In this document: positions 56,044-64,000 of the stretch, one piece after another
How the letters are laid out: every line of letters starts with the position of its first letter
Position numbering within the stretch: position 1 is the first letter of the stretch
From: Poa pratensis
Taxonomy: Eukaryota; Streptophyta; Magnoliopsida; Poales; Poaceae
Assembly (NCBI GenBank): GCA_947311845.1
Contig: CAMZMU010000063.1
Span: forward strand, 55,985,618-56,049,617
Direction: 5' to 3'
Length of the DNA: 64,000 nt
The notes under the pieces: model-generated
The model's input: only the letters and a program-made list of their open reading frames with translations
What the model was told of the DNA's origin: nothing
Database searches by the model: none
Translations under genes and position numbers: made by a program

Positions 56044-57524
56044 CAATTGGAGCTATTGCACATTTGGTGAGATTACAGACAAGTCCTTTCCCCTGTCAGA
56101 TCATGAGCTTCCCATGTCGATACTAGGACTGCCAATCTCTCTGACTAAACTGAAGAAAGAGGATTTTCAGCTCCTGCTCGAAAAAGTACTCAGTAGACTG
56201 GCCACCTGGAAGACCCATATGCTAACTCCCAGCGGAAGACTGTTGCTTATCAAATCTGTGCTGTCAGCAATCGCAGTTTACCACATGTTATCCCTAGACC
56301 TACCGCAATGGGTGATCAAAAAGATAAATAAGATTTGCAGATGCTTCTTCTGGCATGGTTCTGCTGAAGCAAATGGAGGCAACAGCCGAGTGGCCTGGAC
56401 TCAGGTTTGTATGCCTACAAAATATGGGGGTCTTGGCGTCCATAACATCCAATTCTTGAACGATGCTTTGCGTATGAGATGGAGGTGGTTCGAGCGAGTT
56501 GTGATCTCCGTGCCTGGTCTGGACTTCAGTTCAAGCTATCACCAAAAGCAGAGAGCTTGTTCCAAGCGGCACTTTGCTGTACACTCGGGAAAGGGGACAA
56601 GATATTTTTCTGGACTGACAGATGGTTAAATGGGTGCAGTCCCAATCAACTGGCACCAGATCTAACCAAATTGGTAACAGCGAGAGGAGCTAAGAAGAGA
56701 ACTGTGGCGGAGGCTATGCTGAATGGGAGGTGGATCCAGGATATCCGTGGTAATCTAACACTACCGCAATTGTGCAGTTCATGCATCTATGGTGCACCAT
56801 CCGGGAATGCAATCCTCTAACTGAAGAGGAAGACACCTTTAGCTGGCGGCTGGCGGCAAATGGGAAATACACAGCAGCTACAGCATATAGAGCACGGTTC
56901 CATGGCCTAATCGAAGCTGACTACGCAGCTGCGCTGTGGAAGAGCCGAGCACCCTTAAAGGAAAAAATCTTCAGCTGGCTGGTGATGCGAAATAGGTGCT
57001 GGACAGCGGATCGACTCGCTACAAGAGGACTGCAAGGACCTGCATTATGTACCCTCTGTGATCAAAAACCTGAAACACTCGATCATCTCATGACGAGTTG
57101 CTCATTCGCGAAGACATTCTGGTTCAGGCTTTGCCAAAATTGCAACACCAGGACCTTACACCAACGGGGCAAATAACTGTGAAGGATTGGTGGATCACCA
57201 CACTCGCTAGAAGAAGAGGGAAGCGGCAGAAGATAACAGCAACTATGATGATCGCCGGCCTGAGAAGAATATGGCTAGAAAGGAATGCAAGAGTTTTTGA
57301 GGGAACATAGACAAACCTAAACACTCTAGTCAGAAGGGTGTGTGATGAGCTAGCGCTGTGGGAAGCAGCAAGGAAGAATGCGGATCGAGGAGAGGAGTAG
57401 TCCGTAGAGTGTGAGTAAGCGGGAAAGTGGACGGCTTTGCCGTATGTAAGCAACCTTGTAAAACCTCTACTCCAATCTTAATGTGATGACCGCAACAATT
57501 GTTGCGTGTCCTTGAAAAAAAAAA
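56044..57524 (+). mobile_element. 5'-truncated LINE in SKU5-like exon 2
   Basis: The 8-bp target duplication ATCAACGG lies at 56036-56043 and 57525-57532, and the right end is poly(A). The insert encodes the C-terminal part of a LINE ORF2: post-reverse-transcriptase region (LLEKVLSRLATWKTHMLTPS), FFWHG, GGLGVHNIQFLN, then a zf-RVT zinc-binding domain (AALWKSRAPLKEKIFSWLVM, CTLCDQKPETLDHLMTSCSF) and WLERNARVFEG. Several frame changes are present (near 56480, 56780 and 57150), so the element itself is not functional. Confidence 0.95.
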
Positions 57525-57754
57525 ATCAACGGGCAGTTTCCGGGGCCGGAGATCGACTGCCAGACGAACGATAATCTCATCGTCAACGTGTACAACAATT
57601 TGCCAGAGCCCTTCTTGCTTTCATGGCAAGTTTTTTCTAGCTTACTCGAGAACCTTCTTATCAATTGTTTCAGCAGTTCAATCTGCATTAATGGTTATCT
57701 ATTTTTGTAACCACTTTATCTTAATTACTACTTGAAACTTTGTCATTAATTCTC

Positions 57755-59230
57755 TATGGTTTTGATCTGATTAGCTTGCTCGAAGCTTTGGTTACGTTCT
57801 TCCACTTTAATCGGCATTAGTTTATGATGTCGTCTAGATCAAATAAAGATCGTAAAAGAGGAAATTTGTTTGCGTGTAGTATCAACGTGACCATGGGAGA
57901 GGACTTGGAATCGTCCAGCGTCGTATGGGTCAAGTCTCTGAACAAAATTAGATGCATGCCGTATTGCATATCCAATATACATTTGATTCCCTTGCCGACA
58001 ATTGCAAACACGCGGTGGATAATTCTGGCACATGACCATGACGTCTACTACTTGTGCTTTGACAGAAAGTAATAAAGTCTCTCTATTCGGGTTACCAGTT
58101 TACCTGTTAAACCTGTACTTTTGTTAAAATGTTGTAGTATCACTTAAATTTGCATTACCTTCTTCAGGTTTTGATCAGTATAACTTGCTCAAAACTTTCG
58201 TAACGCTCTGCCGTTTTAGTCATAATTTAGGATATCGTCCATATTAAATAAAGGGGCCGTAAAAGCGGAAGTTTGTTTCCGTGTAGATGTGGCCATGGCT
58301 CTCGATTTGGGAGTCCTGTGTAGCGTCGCCTGGTTTAAGCTTCGCGACAATGCCATGTTCTCTACATCAAGTATACATCTGGGAGTTAGAAAATCAAAAC
58401 TGGATCCGCTCACTAGCCAAAATCTCCACAGCAAGACAACTTGAGCAATACATAAGGCTCTGGGCTCTCATACAGGGTGTGCAGCTGCTCCCGGTGCCGG
58501 ACTCGGTCCGCTGGCGTTGGACGGAGTCGGGGGTCTACTCGGCGGCCACGGCCTACCGCTGCCAGTTTGCGGGCTCTTGCGCTCCCTTCCGCTCGGCAAA
58601 GTTTTGGAAGGGCCACGCGGAGGCCAAGTGTCGGTTCTTTGCATGGATGGCGCTCCATGGCAAGATCCTTACGGCCGACAACCTTGCGATTCGTGGATGG
58701 CCACACGATCCCATATGCAAGCTATGCAGGATTCATCCCGAGACGGTGCAACACCTCACACTTGACTGCAGTTTCTCGACCTTGGTGCGCGAGTGCGTCT
58801 TCTTGGCGCATGGGCAGATTGGGCGGCCCCACCGACGAATGGTGGCAGCCTCAACGCTTGGTGGGACAAGGCTTTGGCCGGCCTCCCAAAGGACAAGCGA
58901 CGGGAGGCGAGTGGGGCGATCCTATACTCCATCTGGGGAGTCTGGAAGGAGCGGAACAGACGGGTGTTCCAGAACGTGGCGATACAACCGGACGCCGTGG
59001 CGGCGTTGGTGGGGGAGATGGCGCAGAGGGCTTATGCGCACTCACATGATCCTGGAGATTCCTAGATCTCTCGCTTTTTCTTTTTTGCGGTTTACCTCAG
59101 GTCTTCGTCTCTTCGGAGACTTGATTTGTGGCTGTAAATAAACACTCTTTTTCTATCTAATCGAAAGGCAAACGGCTGCCAGGTCCTCAAAAAAGTATAC
59201 ATCTGATTCCTTACCGACAACTGCAAACGC
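57755..59230. repeat. Tandem duplication within SKU5-like intron 2
   Basis: Copy 1 is about 57755-58020 and copy 2 about 58165-58381 plus 59206-59230. Shared blocks include TTGATC-GATTAGCTTGCTC / TTGATCAGTATAACTTGCTC, AAATAAAG...CGTAAAAG, GTTTGC/TTCCGTGTAG and TTGATTCCCTTGCCGACAA / TTGATTCCTTACCGACAA. The second copy is split by a LINE. Confidence 0.8.
58382..59192 (+). mobile_element. 5'-truncated LINE in SKU5-like intron 2
   Basis: A perfect 13-bp target duplication AAGTATACATCTG flanks it (58369-58381 and 59193-59205), with an A-run at the right end. The insert encodes a zf-RVT domain (GVYSAATAYRCQFAG, AKCRFFAWMALHGKILTADN, CKLCRIHPETVQHLTLDCSF) and, in another frame, WKERNRRVFQNV. It is a different LINE copy from the one in exon 2, GC-richer and shorter. 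Confidence 0.95.
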
Positions 59231-61099
59231 GCATACATGCATCATGTTGCACTTTTATCCACCAGTGTGCAAATGCAACCTAAACTTATTTTTAAAAATC
59301 GCCAACTAATGCTGCGGTTTACAACAGGAATGGAATCCAGCAGAGGAAGAACTCGTGGCAGGACGGCGTCTCCGGCACAAACTGCCCGATCCCTCCGGGC
59401 CAAAACTTCACGTACCGCATGCAGGCAAAGGACCAGATCGGCAGCTTCTTCTACTACCCCTCGCTGGCCTTCCACAAGGCGGCCGGCGGCTTCGGCGCCA
59501 TCCGCATCAACAGCCGCCCACGGATTCCGGTCCCGTTCCCCACGCCGGCCGACGAGTATACCGTGCTCATCGGCGACTGGTACAACACCACCCACACGGT
59601 ATTGTGGTTTGCACATACGGTTGCATTTGCTTGTACGAAATGCATCGTGTCGATTCGTTCATAACTGATCGTTTTGGTATTGCTTGTCAGGCTCTCCAAG
59701 GCATGCTGGACAACGGAACACAGCTGCCTTTCCCGGACGCCATCCTGATCAACGGCAAGGGTCCAAACGGCGGCGCAAACTTCACGGTCGAGCAAGGGAA
59801 CACGTACAGGCTGCGGATCTCCAACGTTGGCCTGCAGAACACTCTGAACTTCATGATCCAAGACCACAACGTGACGCTCGTGGAGGTTGAGGGCACCCAC
59901 ACGGTGCAGAACACCTACACCTCCCTCGACGTGCATGTCGGCCAGTCGCTCTCCGTGCTCTTCACCGCCGACCGCCCGGCCAGGGACTACCACGTCGTCG
60001 TCTCCACCCGCTTCACCAACCAAACCCTCAACTCCACCGCCGTGCTGCACTACGCCGGCTCGTTCCTCCCACATACGGGCCGCCGCCATCCGTGAACAAC
60101 AGCGATGTTGACTTTTCCCTTGAGCAAGCTCGCTCTATCAGGTACGTCCATTTTAAAGATTAAGGGCTAGTACCACCTGTGTTTCTATCTGAATTTCATT
60201 TGACATGGACGGTGTATGTGTAGGACGAACCTAACGGCGAGTGGACCACGGCCGAACCCGCAGGGCTCGTACCACTACGGTACCATCAACGTGAGCCGCA
60301 GCATCAGGCTGGCCAACTTGGCGGGTCTGGTCGACGGCAAGCTGAGGTACGGCGTGAACGGCGTGTCCTTCATCGACGCCGACACGCCCCTGAAGCTGGC
60401 CGACTACTTCAACATCAGTGGCGTCTTCCGGATGAACGGCATCCCCGACGCTCCTGCGCCCACCAACACGACGGCGTTGAACGAGACGGACATCAATGCG
60501 ACGTTGCAGAACGCGACGGTGGTCATGGATTCTGACCACCGGTCCTTCGTCGAGGTCGTGTTCGAGAATAACGAGGATAACATCCAAAGTTGGCACCTCG
60601 ATGGCTATAGCGTCTTTGTCGTCGGGTACGTGCACATCATCACCAGATCGATGCACCATATATACCCTTCCGTGTCTGGTATGATCATTTTGCATTGGCT
60701 ATCGTAGGATGGACAAGGGAATGTGGAGCGAGGAGAGCAGGTTTTCCTACAATTTTGTGGATGCAGTTGCGCGCTGCACGGTGCAAGTAGATCTTGTTCA
60801 TTTTCTTCTTGCCAGAGATCCAACATGGAAAACTTATTAATAAGTTTTAACTATTGTTTTGGTGTTACTTTACGAAGGTGTATCCAAGAGCATGGACGGC
60901 GATCTTGATCGCGTTGGACAATGTGGGAATGTGGAACTTGAGGTCGGAGGATTGGGCACGGAGATACCTTGGCCAGCAGTTCTACCTCCGCGTCTACACG
61001 CCGACACACTCGTTCCGCGACGAGCTCCCCGTCCCGGACAACGCGCTCCTCTGCGGCCGGGCTACCAACAGCAGCGGCCTCCCCTTTTCTCGGTACTAA

Positions 61100-62200
61100 G
61101 AAGCCGCTGTGAAATTAATGATCCAACTGTACCAAAGTTAATTTTGTATCATGGTATGCAAGTCGAACTGTCGAAGACTGGTTTGGCTGGTTATGTCTTT
61201 CTCTGGGTTTTAGAACTACTACTGCTATGTATTCAGTATTCGTTTGAAGTTTCAGGCTTGAATGGCCTCAGTATAAAACAAGCGTGATATGTCATATATG
61301 CCAAATATTTATATTGGTTTTTAGGTGGGTTTATCACGTCATAACCAGCAGTACATCTTGAGTATTAAATTCAACTTTTATTTTCCATTAATTGGATCAA
61401 CATATTCGAGCATTTGACCCTTGTCTCCATCTTTCTCTTTGAGGGCAGTTTTTTTTTTTCAAAATAGGGAACGAATGCATCGAAACGACGCACATAACTG
61501 GTTTATTACAAAGTTTAGAAATATACAAAATACCTTGCGATAGAACCTCCACCATATACAACTAACCCTATTGTAAGAAACAAAAACAAAGAGAAAAATA
61601 CACAACATTTAGGAAAATCCTTCAAGAAGGATGTCATGATGACGGATCAAACCAAAGAAAGAGAAGCTTTGAGCCACCAACTTCAGCAAAGGGACAACGC
61701 AAGCACGCTACAAAACTGCCAAACATGTTTCCACCGAAGTGTGCAAACTCAATGTTGATACATCTGTCATCATCAAATGTCCTACCAACGGCAATATCGT
61801 TGACCAGATGCCGCTGGAGGAGAAACTGAAGCCGGTGACATCAGACAAGCTGAGAAATGGGGGCCGGGGCCCCATGTGGAAGACCAAGGAGGATGCACAT
61901 TGTGTGATGCTTGAAACGCCGTGAGTGTCGACACAATCACTGGTGCCAATCAAATAAGTGGTGCCTATTGGAAGAGTACCAAAACCGAATTTGATGAGCG
62001 CAAGTTCTAAAATGAGTAAGTGTACATGGATGGCAACCAAAATACGATCTTGATAGGAGGGGTGCTATACAAAGGGTGGTCAACAAATTTCACGGATGCC
62101 CTGAGAATATCCGTGATAGACTCGAGAGTGACAAGACAATGGAGGATTAAGTAAGTGGTCATCAAACTTATAAGATTTGGCATAGCGACTGACATGGTTA
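61100..62200. other. No supported gene; retroposon-like tail
   Basis: 61100-61300 is the SKU5-like 3' region. The T-run at 61449-61460 followed by CAAAATAGGGAACGAATGCATCG looks like the 3' poly(A) end of a minus-strand retroposon, but I could not find its other end or target duplication. The frames at 61708-62040 are unassigned. Confidence 0.4.
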
Positions 62201-62539
62201 TACATCTCGGGTACCCTACCATGAGGGTACCTGGTGCACGTAACGACTGAGGCCCAATAACGAAGAGCCTGCTCGAAGCCCAAGACAGGAGGCCCAAAGA
62301 AGATGGAGTACCCTCCAAGATTTAGACATAGGCATAGTCGGTTAGGACTTTCCTTATATGTAAACCAGGTCGGTTACGTATTCCCGGGACCCAGCCTATT
62401 TAAAGGCTGGAGGGGCACCGATCTAAAAAAGGCCATACTCAAACCACCAAAGCTCTAGCGAGATCGACATCTCGCCAGAGCCACCTTGTAACCGCATAAT
62501 CTCACACGATCAATAACAGACAAGCAGGAAGTAGGGTCT
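62200..62539 (+). mobile_element. LTR fragment, probably gypsy-type
   Basis: The region has the layout of a retrotransposon LTR: GGTACCCTACCATGAGGGTACC near 62210, GAGGCCCAATAACG, a TATA-like CCTATTTAAAGGCTGG near 62394-62409, then CAATAACAGACAAGCAGGAAGTAGGGTC. It is cut at 62540 by the CACTA element. LTR boundaries TG...CA are not established. Confidence 0.5.
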
Positions 62540-64000
62540 CACTAGTACAGAACGACACATCGGATACCCCTCTATGGAAACGGCAGGAGTTAGGCGACGG
62601 AGAATCGAGCCTTCCGCGCGGAAAAAGCCGCCCGCGAGGGCTATCCTCCCGCGACCCGCGACACATCGGCAACGGTTGTGCTTTCCGCAACCGTTTGCTT
62701 TATATGAGCAACGGACATATTTTCGTGTCCGTATGCATTATTTTCATTATTGTAAACGGTTAATATGGATGACCGTATCCGATGATTCCATCCAGACCTA
62801 ACGCTATGAGTGGTGTCGAGTTAGCCAGCTGCGGAGATTCCCATAAGACTGAAAGATAGGAGCGGCGGCGGCGAGGGCGGAGGCGGAGGCGAGGGCGGAG
62901 GCGGAGTCCAGATCTTACATCTGTGCTGCGGGCGTCGATAGGCGCGCGGTGGTTGCCGGCGTCGAGAGGCAGCGCGTTGGTTGCCGGCGTCGAGAGGCAG
63001 CGCAGGGAAGCTTGGGCCCGATTCCACAGCTACTGGGGCGGTGGTATAACCCGAAAACCTACTACTTATTTTTTTAATTATTTTGATTTAGGAGCGCGGA
63101 GTATAAATCTTACATATGTAGTTTGCCATTTTACTAGATGGTTCTTGATCGAGCTTGGATGTACGGTGGTCGCACGAGTCCTGAATTCTCACAAGGTGTG
63201 GTTGAATTCTTGGACAGGGCTTCGCAACACATGCTAGAAAGTAATGAACCGAAGATGTTTTGTCCTTGTTTACTGTAAGAATGAAGTCTTGTGGCCTAGA
63301 AGACAAACGATAGAAGAACACATTATTTTGAGGGGATTTATGGAATCGTACACATGTTGGTCAAAACACGGTGAACAACAACCAGCAATCTTTGCCGACA
63401 ACCGTGATGATTTGAGCAACGATAATCATGAAGTCAATGCCAGAGATGGTTTGGGCAACGCTGATGATGATGTGCATCCAGATGAAACCAGAGCCGATGG
63501 TCCACAAAAAAACCTAGAACAGATGATCAATGATTTGGAGAATAATATGGAAGGTAATGATGAGATAAAGAATTTCCTCTGTCAGTCGGCGGACTCGAAG
63601 AAACCTCTGTATCCGGAATGCAAGCTCAGCAAGTTGGATGCGACACTAGAATTGTTGAAATACAAGGCAGAGAGTAGTACATCCGATGTGAGCTTCACAA
63701 AGCTGTTAAAACTTGTCGCATTATTACTTCCACCTGGAAATGACTTGCCAGCGAACACTTACCATGCCAAGAGGGTGATCTGCCCCATTCCAGCCGAGTA
63801 CGTGAAGATACACGCTTGTAAGAATGATTGTATTCTCTACCGAGGGGAAAATGAAAATATGCGGCGTTGTCCCATATGTAACTTTCCTCGTTACAAACGC
63901 AACCTAGCAAAAGACAGAGACAAGGGCGAGGATGAGGTCACAACGGGAGTCCCTTACAAGGTTGTGTGGTATTTGCCAATAATACCCAGATTGAAGCGTA
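62540..64000 (+). mobile_element. Second CACTA element, 5' part
   Basis: The element starts CACTAGTACAGAACGACACA. It has subterminal CAACGGTTGTGC / GCAACCGTTTGC repeats and contains the start of a TNP2-type transposase from 63138. It belongs to a different family from the element at 44.5 kb. The 3' end lies beyond the window. Confidence 0.82.
63138..64000 (+). pseudogene. CACTA TNP2-type transposase, partial, frameshifted
   Basis: From ATG 63138 the frame gives MVLDRAWMYGGRTSPEFSQG, the usual start of CACTA transposases (MDRSWMY...R). It continues to KMFCPC, where the zinc-binding C-P-C motif of the transposase-associated domain is followed by a frameshift near 63268-63277 (the frame in use meets TAA). 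The other frame continues CKNEVLWPRRQTIEEHIILR and GFMESYTCWSKHGE without a stop to the window end. That frame then shows an acidic stretch, LPANTYHAKRVICPIPAEYV, KIHACKNDCILYRGENENMR and CPICNFPRYKR. These last parts are the transposase family tnp2 (PF02992) motifs. About 290 of roughly 700-1000 residues are visible. The catalytic core lies beyond the window. Confidence 0.88.

Larger units (their letters stand above)
55812..61099 (+). pseudogene. SKU5-similar / ascorbate oxidase homolog, disrupted
   Basis: Seven exons: 55812-55946, 56027-57625 (interrupted by a LINE at 56044-57524), 59328-59598, 59691-60141, 60224-60625, 60708-60786 and 60878-61099. The product is a secreted multicopper-oxidase-like glycoprotein of the SKS/pollen NTP303 type. 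It starts with a signal peptide (MAAALVALACVCLALVSSAQ), then PYRFFDWNVTYGDINPLGFP, GILING, DNLIVNVYNNLPEPFLLSW, QIGSFFYYPSLAFHKAAGGF, VEQGNTYRLRISNVGLQNTL, SVLFTADRPARDYHVVVSTR, SFVEVVFENNEDNIQSWHLD and WARRYLGQQFYLRVYTPTHS. The copper-ligand motifs of true ascorbate oxidases are replaced (HWHG by SWNG, YHGH by YYPS), as expected for this catalytically inactive group. No GPI tail is seen. Lesions are the LINE in exon 2 and a one-base loss near 60071 that leads to a stop at 60095. Intron 2 uses a GC donor. Many N-x-S/T sites are present. Confidence 0.92.

Overview
The window is nuclear DNA of a grass, most likely a Triticeae species (wheat, Aegilops, barley or rye group). The signs are GC-rich plant coding exons, long AT-rich spacers, and many small elements typical of Pooideae: Stowaway elements with CTCCCTCC ends between TA, Tourist elements between TTA or TAA, CACTA elements with palindromic subterminal repeats, 5'-truncated LINEs ending in poly(A), tRNA-derived SINEs and Helitrons with a GC hairpin followed by CTAG. 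There is no sign of a bacterial, organellar or viral genome.

Layout. 0-13 kb: tandem repeats, at least nine small elements, and no gene I can support. 13.5-14.5 kb: one intact single-exon gene on the minus strand for a DUF241-family protein (343 aa). 16.9-25.5 kb: a probable minus-strand Helitron of about 8.6 kb carrying fragments of unrelated genes, including a 6-phosphogluconolactonase exon. 26-39 kb: nested LINE, SINE, CACTA-like and Tourist elements, duplicated segments and one degenerate unknown coding region. 39.7-41.7 kb: a five-exon amino acid transporter gene (AAAP family, LHT-like) that is intact except for a one-base deletion. 42.5-55.3 kb: a minus-strand DHHC-type protein S-acyltransferase gene of ten short exons, split in exon 6 by a 7.76 kb CACTA element that has perfect 3-bp target duplications. 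55.8-61.1 kb: a plus-strand SKU5-like (ascorbate oxidase homolog) gene of seven exons, broken by a LINE in exon 2 and a frameshift in exon 4. From 62.5 kb: the 5' end of a second CACTA element, with the start of its TNP2-type transposase running off the window.

The DHHC and SKU5-like genes are divergent and separated by only about 460 bp, so they probably shared a promoter region. Both are now disrupted by transposons. Together with the frameshifted transporter, three of the four recognisable host genes carry lesions, which suggests a decaying non-essential copy, although single-base assembly errors could explain the small indels. The DHHC gene has no exon longer than about 175 bp and is invisible to simple ORF scans. 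It is the main hidden feature of the window.
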